Below, one piece after another: positions 15,099-22,830 of a stretch of 23,692 bases of DNA (its first letter is position 1; every line of letters begins with the position of its first letter). The DNA is from UBA2450 sp045132035 (GTDB lineage: Bacteria; Bacillota_I; Bacilli_A; RFN20; CAG-826). The position numbers and the translations under genes were made by a program. The stretch covers positions 1-23,692 of the forward strand of contig JBGURM010000069.1 of assembly GCA_045132035.1 (NCBI GenBank). The letters are read 5' to 3'. A model generated the notes under the pieces. The model ran no database searches. It saw only the letters and a program-made list of their open reading frames with translations, and had not been told where the DNA came from.

Positions 15099-15150
15099 TT
15101 GTTTAATGATTCAATATCCTATACAATCAATATGCATTTATATTGCATAT
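15099..15150 (+). promoter_or_regulatory. Promoter and operator-like inverted repeat of the GPH symporter gene
   Basis: -35 TTGTTT (15099-15104), 17-bp spacer, -10 TACAAT (15122-15127). Starting 2 bp beyond the -10 box is a perfect inverted repeat ATATGCA (15130-15136) / TGCATAT (15144-15150) with a 7-bp centre, spanning the predicted start of transcription. A repressor bound here would block transcription; the regulator is not in the window. AAAGGAG follows before the ATG at 15174. Confidence 0.55.
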
Positions 15151-15173
15151 ATTTATATAAAGGAGAAATTTAA

Positions 15174-16913
15174 ATGGGCTTTTTAAATGTCAATGCCACT
15201 TTCGAAGGTAACAAGGTACCTAAGTTAACAAAGTGGTTATTCCCATTATCAGGCATTTTTAGAGATGCTTGTTATGCATTAGTCGGCTCCTTCTTACTTC
15301 AATATGCCATTAACAGTGGTGTTTTAAGTAGTAATGCCGATGTATTTGCTCAACAATATGGTGTCATTACTGTCGCCATGATTATTGCTCTTATTTGGGA
15401 CGGTATTAACGATCCTATCATGGGCTTTATTGTTGAGAAATTCCGTTTCAAGAATTTAGGAAAATTCAAACCATGGATTCTTTTAGGCGCTATTGGCAAC
15501 GCAGTTGCTGTTATTTGTATGTTCCTTATTAGACCTGTTGACGCTAACGGTGCAGCTGATGGCTGGGCGTTCGTTGGTGTTATGATTGCTTTCTATTTCT
15601 TATGGGACTTATTCTTTACTATTAACGATATTGGTTATTGGTCAATGCTTCCATCATTAACAAATGATGAACACGAAAGAGCCACAATCACATCTAGAAT
15701 GACAGTTTGTGCTTCTATCGGTGGATTCGTAATGACTGCTGGTTGTATGTTACTACCAACATTATTTACCAGTCTATCTTCAGCACAAGTCTTCGCTATT
15801 TTAGCGATTGTAGTGTCAATTTTATTCTTCTTATCTCAACTTGCAGTATTCCTATTCTGTAAGGAAAGAAAAGAAGATCCAAACCAAGTTCAAGTTAGTG
15901 AAGAAACACACTTCCTTGACTTATTTAAAGTTTTTGGAAAGAACAAAGAACTTAGAGTTGCAATTATCTCCATGTTCTTATATTACCTCGCTAGTGGTGT
16001 CTTAACTGGTGGTATTGGACTTAACTACTTCTACTTATCCATGGGTTATGGTTCTGGTAGAGGTGGACTTGTTTCTACAATCATTTCAGTAATGTATGTT
16101 ATTGCTATGGTTGCTTCTCAAGCACTCTATCCAACACTTGCTAAGAAATTATCAAAACAAAAAATCTTAACTATTTCATTCATCATCCAAATGGTGGGCT
16201 TCGTCGGATTCTTCTTCTGCTGTTTCCCATTATTTGGTAATCAACCACTTGCATTTAATGCGAATACACAAACAGATCCAAGCTTATATATGTCTATGGA
16301 CTTTGGTTGGGCATTAGGTGGAACAATGTTCATGTACTACTTGTTCCCACTCATCTTCTTCTTTGGAATGGGTATGATGTACCTTGCTGTTATGGTCATG
16401 TTCCAAGACGCTATCGACTATAACGAACTCGAATTCGGAGAAAGAAAAGAATCTATTATCTCTGCTTGGAGACCATTAGACGTTAAATTATCTTCTGCTT
16501 TATTAAGAGGATTCCAATTCTTAATCTTCTTATCAGCAGGATTAATGGGTGCAGTCAACGCGATTAGTGATGCTGAACAACTCCATAACGCTGCATCTCA
16601 AGCAAAAGACGGATGGTTACCAGTTACTGGTAGCAAAACTGGAGAATTATATGATCCAGTCTTCGTCCAAAACGTTAAAGATGCTCAAGCGATGGCGACC
16701 CCAGACAAATTACGTATTGCGGGTATCCTTATTATGGCAATCTTAATTGTTGCTGTCGTCGCCTCTTGGTTACTCATGCACTTTGGTTACACAATTACTG
16801 AAGAAAAACATCGTGAAATCGTCGATGAACTCGAAAGAAGACACAAGAAAGACTTTGAAGCTGCTGGAGAAGTATATGAAGCTCCTGTAGAAGAAGGTCC
16901 AAAACAAGAATAA
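15174..16913 (+). CDS. GPH-family (MelB-like) sugar:cation symporter
   Basis: A 579-residue polytopic membrane protein of the glycoside-pentoside-hexuronide:cation symporter family. The hallmark WDGINDPIMGFIVEKF (75-90) and GKFKPWIL after it are clear; these aspartates couple cation and sugar. About 12 hydrophobic segments are visible. It is longer than the usual 450-500 residues because of two insertions before the last helices and a charged cytoplasmic tail of about 45 residues (REIVDELERRHKKDF onward). The substrate is unknown. Neighbouring galM/galK and a GH2 enzyme suggest a galactoside or similar. An unrecognised GT-B-like protein follows 73 nt downstream. Confidence 0.85.
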   Translation: MGFLNVNATFEGNKVPKLTKWLFPLSGIFRDACYALVGSFLLQYAINSGVLSSNADVFAQQYGVITVAMIIALIWDGINDPIMGFIVEKFRFKNLGKFKPWILLGAIGNAVAVICMFLIRPVDANGAADGWAFVGVMIAFYFLWDLFFTINDIGYWSMLPSLTNDEHERATITSRMTVCASIGGFVMTAGCMLLPTLFTSLSSAQVFAILAIVVSILFFLSQLAVFLFCKERKEDPNQVQVSEETHFLDLFKVFGKNKELRVAIISMFLYYLASGVLTGGIGLNYFYLSMGYGSGRGGLVSTIISVMYVIAMVASQALYPTLAKKLSKQKILTISFIIQMVGFVGFFFCCFPLFGNQPLAFNANTQTDPSLYMSMDFGWALGGTMFMYYLFPLIFFFGMGMMYLAVMVMFQDAIDYNELEFGERKESIISAWRPLDVKLSSALLRGFQFLIFLSAGLMGAVNAISDAEQLHNAASQAKDGWLPVTGSKTGELYDPVFVQNVKDAQAMATPDKLRIAGILIMAILIVAVVASWLLMHFGYTITEEKHREIVDELERRHKKDFEAAGEVYEAPVEEGPKQE

Positions 16914-16924
16914 TTTGTTACTAT

Positions 16925-16961
16925 TTAGGCCCTATCAAACATCAAGCGCGATAGGGTCTAA
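16925..16961 (+). other. Strong hairpin between the symporter and the 482-aa gene (not a typical terminator)
   Basis: A 12-bp stem TTAGGCCCTATC (16925-16936) / GATAGGGTCTAA (16950-16961) with one G-T pair and a 13-nt loop. No T-run follows (TATTATCTAAAG). It may stabilise the 3' end of the symporter mRNA or attenuate transcription into the next gene. Confidence 0.6.
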
Positions 16962-16986
16962 TATTATCTAAAGAAAGGATTTCGAT

Positions 16987-18435
16987 ATGGAAATAAAAGA
17001 CAAATCCAGTGTTATATTTGGTAATCAAATTGACCGAAAAACCATCAAGAAAGGCCTTAAAAGCAAGGCAAAGTTCATTAAAGAGTTTGGTGATGACACT
17101 CAAAAAGAATATCATTTAGGATTAGAACCAATTCCAACACTAGACTTTATCGGCGCTCAAAATTTAGTCCTTTCCGATAAACCATTAGAGTTGCCTAAAA
17201 ATTCAGTTGTTGTTGGTAATATCAGAATGGGATTTGGACATTACCGTATTTCTATTGCTCTAGCGAGCTGTGCTAAAGCGTTAGGATATGAACCAATCTG
17301 GATGGACTTAGCAAGTTTTGATGCGACAGGTAGTAAGATGATTCGTAAACAAAACGATATGTATTCTCTTGCTAGTCGTATCTCGCAAAAATCAAAATTA
17401 TTTAATGCGATTATTTGGGAACCACTCAATAGTGAAGGATTTAGACAAATTACTTATAATTCAACTGACCAAAAGAACGCTGAATTATTAGCACCTTTAT
17501 ATCATGATCTTCCTAAAGATGTTCCTTATGTTGCCACTCACGTTTGGCCTTCTCAAGGTGCGGTACACGCAGGACTAACTCATGTTGTTAACGCAATTCC
17601 TGATAACTGGCCAATGGCGTTACACCTATCTGAAGGCGCAATACACGCAGTACAAACCCCATTTGCGTATCTTGGTTATAAGATGCTCAATGGAATGGCC
17701 AAGAAGCCTTTAAAAGGCATTCCTGAAAGTGAATTATTTGAAGTTGGACATTATATCGACCACGAACTTGTTAGCAATATCGAAAAAGATGTTGAAGCAA
17801 GAATGAATAGAATCAATAATGGTGAACCAATTAGAATTCTTACTTCCGTCGGTGGAGCAGGCGCAGGTGCTAAGTCATTCTTAGAAATCGTTAATCACCT
17901 CATTCCACTTGTTAAAGAAAATAAGACCGCTTTATTCATCAATCTTGGTGATCATCTTGATATGTATGATTATCTTAAAAAACAAATTCCAGGTTTTGAA
18001 AGTATGTGTCAAACACACTTTGATCGATATGATAAAACAAAAGAATTTGTTAATAAGATGGATAAAGAAAAGATTACTGGAATCCATATCTTCTATCACA
18101 AGAATATCTTTGAAGCAGTTTATAGCACTAACTTATTAATGAGGCATGTTGAAATTCTCATTACTAAACCAAGTGAATTAGCGTTCTACCCAGTTGTTAA
18201 AGTAATGATGAAACATATTGGTGGACACGAAGTCTATGGTGCAGTTCACGCTCAAGAAATTGGAGATTCAACATTTGAATGTCCAGATAAGAAGAGTATG
18301 ACTGAAATGCTTGATAGATTATTAAGTGATAAAGAGCTACTTATTCACTTAAATAAGAAGATGGTTGAACTTAAGAAAGCTGGTATCTACGACGGTGGAT
18401 ATAAAGCAGTTCAACTTGCTGTAAAAGGAAAATAA
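16987..18435 (+). CDS. Unrecognised 482-aa protein with GT-B glycosyltransferase-like features
   Basis: I do not recognise a named family with confidence. NSVVVGNIRMGFGHYRISIALA (72-93) resembles the opening beta-strand, glycine loop and helix of GT-B enzymes such as diacylglycerol glucosyltransferases and MurG. ILTSVGGAGAGAKSFLEIV (near 290) looks like the linker into the second Rossmann domain. TKPSELAFYPVV (near 392) sits where such enzymes bind the nucleotide sugar. No signal peptide or membrane helix is present. AAAGGA precedes the ATG by 8 nt, and it is followed by a bidirectional terminator. Alternatives are a sugar phosphorylase-like or other NDP-sugar-binding protein. Its neighbour, a sugar symporter, suggests work on an imported glycoside. 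Confidence 0.55.
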   Translation: MEIKDKSSVIFGNQIDRKTIKKGLKSKAKFIKEFGDDTQKEYHLGLEPIPTLDFIGAQNLVLSDKPLELPKNSVVVGNIRMGFGHYRISIALASCAKALGYEPIWMDLASFDATGSKMIRKQNDMYSLASRISQKSKLFNAIIWEPLNSEGFRQITYNSTDQKNAELLAPLYHDLPKDVPYVATHVWPSQGAVHAGLTHVVNAIPDNWPMALHLSEGAIHAVQTPFAYLGYKMLNGMAKKPLKGIPESELFEVGHYIDHELVSNIEKDVEARMNRINNGEPIRILTSVGGAGAGAKSFLEIVNHLIPLVKENKTALFINLGDHLDMYDYLKKQIPGFESMCQTHFDRYDKTKEFVNKMDKEKITGIHIFYHKNIFEAVYSTNLLMRHVEILITKPSELAFYPVVKVMMKHIGGHEVYGAVHAQEIGDSTFECPDKKSMTEMLDRLLSDKELLIHLNKKMVELKKAGIYDGGYKAVQLAVKGK

Positions 18436-18439
18436 CAAT

Positions 18440-18469
18440 AAAGAACCCGGTTAAATGGGTTCTTTTTTT
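18440..18469. terminator. Bidirectional intrinsic terminator between the 482-aa gene and the GH2 gene
   Basis: Perfect 9-bp stem AAAGAACCC (18440-18448) / GGGTTCTTT (18457-18465), 8-nt loop. The plus strand continues with T to 18469. On the minus strand the stem runs into TTTATTGTTATTT, so it can also end the GH2 transcript. Confidence 0.85.
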
Positions 18470-18486
18470 GTGCCACAAGAATTGAC

Positions 18487-20163
18487 TTAATACTTAATTG
18501 AATCGTTGATTTCTTTGATTTTTTGAGGATCAACTTTAACGACCTCTCTATCAAATGTGACAAATCCATTTAGTTCATCTTCGACATCACTTAATTGAGT
18601 GTAGATGATTGCAGATAAGCCTTTAGGAATATTTCTTATAACATCAATTTCAATAGACTTCTTATATCGTTTTAGCCAACTTTCTACATCTTTATAGCTA
18701 CGATATGTTGCTTTTCCTTTTTGCATATGTCCTTTAATTGGAAGAACAAATCCACCGAATTCGGATAATATTATTGCGCGCTTATCATCCTTTTCGTTTA
18801 GCTTAAAATTCTTAAAGTAAACGTGATAGGATTTAGTTTCACTTATTCCTTGGTCGTGCCACCCAGAAGCGTGGTCATATAGCCTAGTGGAATCAAGTTG
18901 TAATAATTCTTTATAAATCTTTTTACTATCGAATTGACCCCACCCTTCATTGAAGATTGTCCATAATCCAATTGAAGGAACGTTATATAAGTATTTGATT
19001 GTTTCTTTAAATTCGTTAATGGTTTCTAATCGACCTTCTTCACTCATCCTTCTAAACCTTTTATAGTTGTGGTCGTTATGATGAATACCAGTGAATAAAG
19101 GAGAAGCGATTGTGGCGAAATTATATGCCTCGCCTCCATTAACAAAGTCTTGCCAGACAATTATTCCTCGTTTATCACATTCAAAGTACCAGCGAGGAAT
19201 TTCAATTTTAATATGTTTTCTTATTGTGTTAAAACCAAGCGATTTAACTAATTCAATATCTTTGACGTAATCTTCATAACTATTTGGAGTTAGTAACCCA
19301 TCTTTATAATATCCTTGGTCTAATACTCCTTTCATAAAGTAAGGCTTGTTATTTAAACCAAGACGAATGATATTGTTTTCATCTTTCACTAATGAGAATT
19401 TTCTCATAGCGAAATAAGATGTCACTTCATCATAATCCGTCATTATTTTAATAAAATATAAATATGGATCTTCAGGAGACCATAAGTGCATATCTTTAAC
19501 TTTGATATGAACATCTTTATTAACATCGATTGGTCGATCCATTCCAAAGATATGAATCGCGGCTTCTTTTGCTTCTGTTTCAATATTAATAATGATTTCT
19601 TCTTTATCAATATCAGGTGTTAACTTGATGTTTTTAATATAATCGGAAGAGACACTTTCAATCCACACTGGGAAATAAATTCCACTTTGAGGAGTGTACC
19701 ATATCCCTCCTCTATCAATTCTTTGTTTACCCCTAGAATGATAGGAAGTATCAGTGGTGTCTTTAACTCTAACGATTAATTCGTTTTTGTCGGTGTTGAT
19801 ATATTTACTTATTTCAAATTCAAAAGGTAAAAAGCCTCCAACATGATTCCCTAAATAGTGGCCATTAAGATACACATCAGCGATCTGATCAACTCCCAAA
19901 AAATGAAGAATGACTTTATCGATGATAACAAAATCTGTTAACGAGAAGTTTAAACGATAGAAAAGATAGTCATCTGGACCTACTTGTTTATTAACTTCAC
20001 TTTTAGCTGTTTCAGGAGAAAAAGGAACGAGTATTTTTCCATCATAATTTGTAGGAAGTGAGTCGTTTTTACTAATTTTATAGTCCCAGTAACCATTCAA
20101 AGATAAATAGGAATCTCGATATAATTGAGGACGTGGATATTCACTAAGCGGACACTTGTTCAT
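18487..20163 (-). CDS. Glycoside hydrolase family 2 enzyme (beta-galactosidase/beta-glucuronidase type)
   Basis: A 558-residue cytoplasmic GH2 protein. The N-terminal sugar-binding jelly roll (about 12-175) has WDYKIS, VYLNGHYLGNHVGGFLPF and RGGIWYTPQSGIYFPVW. An immunoglobulin-like domain follows (about 176-258), then the TIM barrel. Acid/base E406 lies in FNEGW, the nucleophile E468 in ILSEFGGF, and KHIKIEIPRWYFECDKRG is the barrel region before the site. It is compact compared with LacZ (about 1,000 residues) and lacks its C-terminal domains. No signal peptide, so it cleaves imported glycosides. It overlaps the upstream MFS gene by 20 nt. The sugar specificity cannot be read, but galM/galK nearby favour galactosides. 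Confidence 0.88.
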   Translation of the reverse strand: MNKCPLSEYPRPQLYRDSYLSLNGYWDYKISKNDSLPTNYDGKILVPFSPETAKSEVNKQVGPDDYLFYRLNFSLTDFVIIDKVILHFLGVDQIADVYLNGHYLGNHVGGFLPFEFEISKYINTDKNELIVRVKDTTDTSYHSRGKQRIDRGGIWYTPQSGIYFPVWIESVSSDYIKNIKLTPDIDKEEIIINIETEAKEAAIHIFGMDRPIDVNKDVHIKVKDMHLWSPEDPYLYFIKIMTDYDEVTSYFAMRKFSLVKDENNIIRLGLNNKPYFMKGVLDQGYYKDGLLTPNSYEDYVKDIELVKSLGFNTIRKHIKIEIPRWYFECDKRGIIVWQDFVNGGEAYNFATIASPLFTGIHHNDHNYKRFRRMSEEGRLETINEFKETIKYLYNVPSIGLWTIFNEGWGQFDSKKIYKELLQLDSTRLYDHASGWHDQGISETKSYHVYFKNFKLNEKDDKRAIILSEFGGFVLPIKGHMQKGKATYRSYKDVESWLKRYKKSIEIDVIRNIPKGLSAIIYTQLSDVEDELNGFVTFDREVVKVDPQKIKEINDSIKY

Positions 20164-21454
20164 CTTCTTTTTCCTTCTTAAGTAAGAACACTAGTGGGAT
20201 GATAGCAAATAACACAGTTATTGCTGCAAATAAGAAAATATATTGATTTGGTTGAATTGTTGGTTGACCAAAATCGTTAGTAATCATTGTTCCATTAATG
20301 TAAGAAACACCTTGACCAATAAATGGACCAGTAACCATTGGAATCATAACGATGAAAACCATTCTTACACCTTGGAATAAACCGGTTTCGTTTTCAGGAG
20401 TGTAGTCTCTAATTTTTGCACCTAACACTGCAGTAGCAAGTAAATATCCAGTCATGAGAATAATACCGCCGATAATTACTCCGACTTGTTGCTGGAGGAA
20501 GAATAAGAGTAATCCACCGATAACTGTTGCTCCAATTGCGGAGAAGGCAAGTTTATATTTTCCGATTTTATCCATAAAGAAACCGAATAAAACAGTTAAA
20601 ACACAAGCGATACCTAGGATAGGTCCAGCAGTGGACACTAATTCAAAATTAAGCACTGATTGAACATAAACCATGAAGTATGGCATAAAGATTTGAATTG
20701 CGATAGAAAATAGCATTAAAGAAGTCAAAGCCAAATATAGTTTTGGACGACTTTTAATAACTGATGGTCTAAAGCCGTGGATGATATTTTTTAAATAAGG
20801 TTCTTCTTTGTTTGGCTTAATATTGTCTTTTGGTAGTAAGAAGATACAAGCGACACCGCTTAAAGTAGTAATACCTCCAAAAACCACAAAGAACCAAAGC
20901 CAATCTAATTCTTGTTCAGGAGTTTTCTTTTCTCCAACAAGCATTCCTTGAAGTAAAACAACCGCAATCATTGCCACAAGTGGAAGGATTGATAAAACAC
21001 TTTCAACCTTTCCTCTATTAGTGGTGTTTGTGGAATCGGTAACAAAAGCGTTAAACGCTGAATCGTTTGCAGTGCTACCAAAGAAAGTCATAACGCAGTC
21101 CATGATAATAATCATTGTTCCTGCAAGTAAAGCGGAATGGGCTACTAAGTTATATGGTTTTCTAGGATCTAAAAACGCAAACATGATAATTGATATACCC
21201 CAGATAATATAACCTGAAGAGATGAACAATTTTCTTTTGCCAAGCCTATCTGATAAAGCGCCCATTAACAAAGTTGTGACAGTTGCAGCAATCGCACTAA
21301 ACACTGTCATATATGTGATGAATTTTGGTTCGGCTGTGCAATCAAAGACATAAACATTCAAATAGTTATTCTCAATTGCCCAGGCAAGTTGACCAATTAA
21401 TCCGGCCACAATAAAAGAAAGCCACTTTCTTAAACCTAATTTAGTTGTTTGCAT
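20144..21454 (-). CDS. MFS sugar transporter co-transcribed with GH2
   Basis: A 436-residue membrane protein with about 12 hydrophobic segments. MGALSDRLGKRK (64-75) is the major-facilitator loop 2-3 motif, and FGFFMDKIGKYK is its counterpart in the second half. The N-terminal LSFIVAGLIGQLAWAIENNYLNVYVFD resembles SLC45/GPH-like sugar carriers of Firmicutes. The charged tail KKEKEDEQVSA is cytoplasmic. The start is fixed by GAGGT 10 nt upstream. The 20-nt overlap with the GH2 gene indicates an uptake-and-cleavage operon for a beta-glycoside. The substrate is inferred only from the partner. Confidence 0.86.
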   Translation of the reverse strand: MQTTKLGLRKWLSFIVAGLIGQLAWAIENNYLNVYVFDCTAEPKFITYMTVFSAIAATVTTLLMGALSDRLGKRKLFISSGYIIWGISIIMFAFLDPRKPYNLVAHSALLAGTMIIIMDCVMTFFGSTANDSAFNAFVTDSTNTTNRGKVESVLSILPLVAMIAVVLLQGMLVGEKKTPEQELDWLWFFVVFGGITTLSGVACIFLLPKDNIKPNKEEPYLKNIIHGFRPSVIKSRPKLYLALTSLMLFSIAIQIFMPYFMVYVQSVLNFELVSTAGPILGIACVLTVLFGFFMDKIGKYKLAFSAIGATVIGGLLLFFLQQQVGVIIGGIILMTGYLLATAVLGAKIRDYTPENETGLFQGVRMVFIVMIPMVTGPFIGQGVSYINGTMITNDFGQPTIQPNQYIFLFAAITVLFAIIPLVFLLKKEKEDEQVSA

Positions 21455-21476
21455 AATACAAAATACCTCGTAAATG

Positions 21477-21485
21477 ATTATATCA
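21477..21485 (-). promoter_or_regulatory. Extended -10 promoter of the MFS-GH2 operon
   Basis: On the minus strand TGATATAAT: a consensus TATAAT (21477-21482) with the TGn extension just before it. No good -35 is seen, as expected of extended -10 promoters. It lies 22 nt upstream of the ATG. Confidence 0.6.
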
Positions 21486-21497
21486 CTTCAAAATATG

Positions 21498-21526
21498 TAG
21501 ATATTATTCTTTTCTTTTATTAAAAT
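21498..21526 (+). promoter_or_regulatory. Candidate promoter of mscS, apparently leaderless
   Basis: -35-like TAGATA (21498-21503), 17-bp spacer, -10 TAAAAT (21521-21526), then exactly 9 nt to the ATG at 21536. No Shine-Dalgarno is present in those 9 nt or just before. The architecture matches the acyltransferase and DUF3737 promoters. Confidence 0.45.
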
Positions 21527-21535
21527 AAACTCGCT

Positions 21536-22462
21536 ATGATATTGTTTGATATTCTTAAAGCTCCAACTGAAACACCAACAGAAACTACAACTACCGCAAC
21601 TGAGCCATTAACTTGGCAAACATTTTGGGAAAGAGTAGGTGCGTTTTTCTTAACCCCAGATTCAACAGGCGTTAATTATTTATCAAGAATTATTCTTGCT
21701 ATTATTTGGATTGTTATCTCTTGGATTCTTATCAAGCTTTTAGCGTGGGTCATTAAGAAAACTATGGGCATTTCTAAAAAAGGTCCAGAGATTGACTCAT
21801 CTGCAAAATATTTTATTGTTACATGTATAAAATCTCTTTTATGGATTGCTACTGCCTTTATTGTTATTGGCATTTTGAAGATTGACACTACTGGTGTTGC
21901 TGGTATTACAAGCGCAATCGCAGTCGCCCTAGGTCTTGCCTTACAAGATTTAATAGGTTCTTTATTCTCTGGAGTTCTTCTTTTACAACAAAAGAATATT
22001 AAAACCGGTGAATATATCAAAGTCACAAACGCCTTTGGTTCTTGTGAAGGAAGTCTATTAAATATTCATTTATTCTTTACTCATTTACAAACTCCACAAG
22101 GTCAAATAATTACTATTCCTAATAAGAATATGACCTCTGCTTCAATTACCAACTACACAAGACTTGGTAAAAGAAGAGTGGATTATGATGTTGGCTTATC
22201 TTATGACTGTGATGTTGATCTTGCTAAAGAAGTTTTACAAGATATCATCGATACTGACATTAGAGTCCTTGATAGCGAAGCTAGAACAGTCTATGTTGCT
22301 TCTTTAGATAGCTACGCGGTGACATTCAGAATTAGATGCTGGACTAAGGTTGATGACTATTGGCCATTCTATAACGATTTAAGCGAAAGAGTGTTAATTA
22401 CTTGCCGTAAGAATAAACTATATATTCCTAGTAGCACTGACATTCACGTCGAAAAAAATTAA
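21536..22462 (+). CDS. mscS: MscS-family mechanosensitive channel
   Basis: A 308-residue small-conductance mechanosensitive channel. A threonine-rich N-terminal segment (10-25) is followed by three membrane helices (about 48-75, 95-118, 120-150). TM3 is the pore helix, with the Ala/Gly-rich run VAGITSAIAVALGLALQDLIGSLFSG. The beta domain follows (NIKTGEYIKV, GQIITIPNKNMTSASITNYTR), then the cytoplasmic vestibule. It releases solutes on hypo-osmotic shock. The N-terminus before TM1 has no ribosome-binding site, so the start is either leaderless as proposed or different. In several Firmicutes mscS lies beside rpsF, as here. Confidence 0.9.
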   Translation: MILFDILKAPTETPTETTTTATEPLTWQTFWERVGAFFLTPDSTGVNYLSRIILAIIWIVISWILIKLLAWVIKKTMGISKKGPEIDSSAKYFIVTCIKSLLWIATAFIVIGILKIDTTGVAGITSAIAVALGLALQDLIGSLFSGVLLLQQKNIKTGEYIKVTNAFGSCEGSLLNIHLFFTHLQTPQGQIITIPNKNMTSASITNYTRLGKRRVDYDVGLSYDCDVDLAKEVLQDIIDTDIRVLDSEARTVYVASLDSYAVTFRIRCWTKVDDYWPFYNDLSERVLITCRKNKLYIPSSTDIHVEKN

Positions 22463-22468
22463 AAAATT

Positions 22469-22492
22469 AGACCTATATAATAGGTCTTTTTT
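22469..22492 (+). terminator. Intrinsic terminator after mscS
   Basis: Perfect 8-bp stem AGACCTAT (22469-22476) / ATAGGTCT (22480-22487), 3-nt loop, then a run of T to 22492. It begins 7 nt after the mscS stop. Confidence 0.88.
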
Positions 22493-22724
22493 GTTACATA
22501 AAAAATTTTGTTAAAAAAATAGCAAAAACTGACTCAAGGAATTACTAAGTAATTCCGTATATATAGTGAGGAGACTTTTATTTTAAATGCCCATTATTCA
22601 AGAATGTTGATAAGGACAAAAGAAGGTTAACTATAATATAACCTAATTCGCATTCAATGGGTGTTTCCCTCGAAAAGCAATTTGCCATTTTATTGCTGTT
22701 TTTAAAAAAGATGGAAGATGTTTC
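22493..22724 (+). other. Non-coding gap with several hairpins; possible small RNA or upstream leader (unassigned)
   Basis: This is the only gene-free stretch over 300 bp (22463-22830). Between the mscS terminator and the rpsF promoter I see four elements. (a) A hairpin GGAATTAC/GTAATTCC (22538-22556) with loop TAA. (b) GAGGAG (22568-22573), 13 nt before a 7-codon ORF (22587-22610, MPIIQEC). (c) A bipartite helix CCCATT+GAATG (22590-22595, 22602-22606) with CATTC+AATGGG (22651-22661), enclosing a second hairpin AGGTTA/TAACCT (22624-22644). (d) A terminator-like stem AGCAAT/ATTGCT (22676-22697) running into GTTTTT. A weak promoter-like pair TTGATA/TATAAT (22607-22637, 19-bp spacer) also lies here. 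I cannot match the whole to a known RNA family. Confidence 0.4.
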
Positions 22725-22753
22725 TTTACAACATAGAGAGTGATATGTATAAT
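22725..22753 (+). promoter_or_regulatory. Promoter of the rpsF-ssb-rpsR operon with a palindrome over the -10 box
   Basis: -35 TTTACA (22725-22730), 17-bp spacer, -10 TATAAT (22748-22753). The -10 box lies in a perfect palindrome ATATGTAT-A-ATACATAT (22743-22759). Predicted start of transcription is near 22760. Confidence 0.72.
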
Positions 22754-22759
22754 ACATAT

Positions 22760-22823
22760 GCTAAATTTTTAGCAACACTCTGCTGTTACATAATGATAAC
22801 AGCCACTAGACCAAAGAGGAGGT
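22760..22823 (+). promoter_or_regulatory. Structured leader of the rpsF operon (candidate S6:S18 autoregulatory site)
   Basis: A 5'-end hairpin GCTAA/TTAGC (22760-22773) and a 7-bp hairpin GCTGTTA (22782-22788) / TAACAGC (22797-22803) with an 8-nt loop lie between the promoter and the Shine-Dalgarno AGAGGAGGT (22815-22823). Many bacteria control this operon by binding of the S6:S18 complex to the rpsF leader. The location suggests the same here, but I do not see the conserved CCG element of that motif in this leader, so the assignment is tentative. Confidence 0.4.
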
Positions 22824-22830
22824 AAAAGAA

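Noticed and set aside
16925..16961. Intrinsic terminator after the symporter gene
   Set aside because: The stem is strong but no T-run follows on the plus strand, so I list it as a hairpin and do not claim termination.
22555..22557. CCG next to the 22538 hairpin as the S6:S18 recognition element
   Set aside because: The CCG lies about 200 bp upstream of the best rpsF promoter, so it would not be on that mRNA, and the flanking helix expected of the motif cannot be formed convincingly.
22560..22703. 6S RNA, SRP RNA, T-box or another named RNA
   Set aside because: No diagnostic element of these RNAs (for example the T-box sequence or the SRP Alu/S-domain core) could be found by eye.
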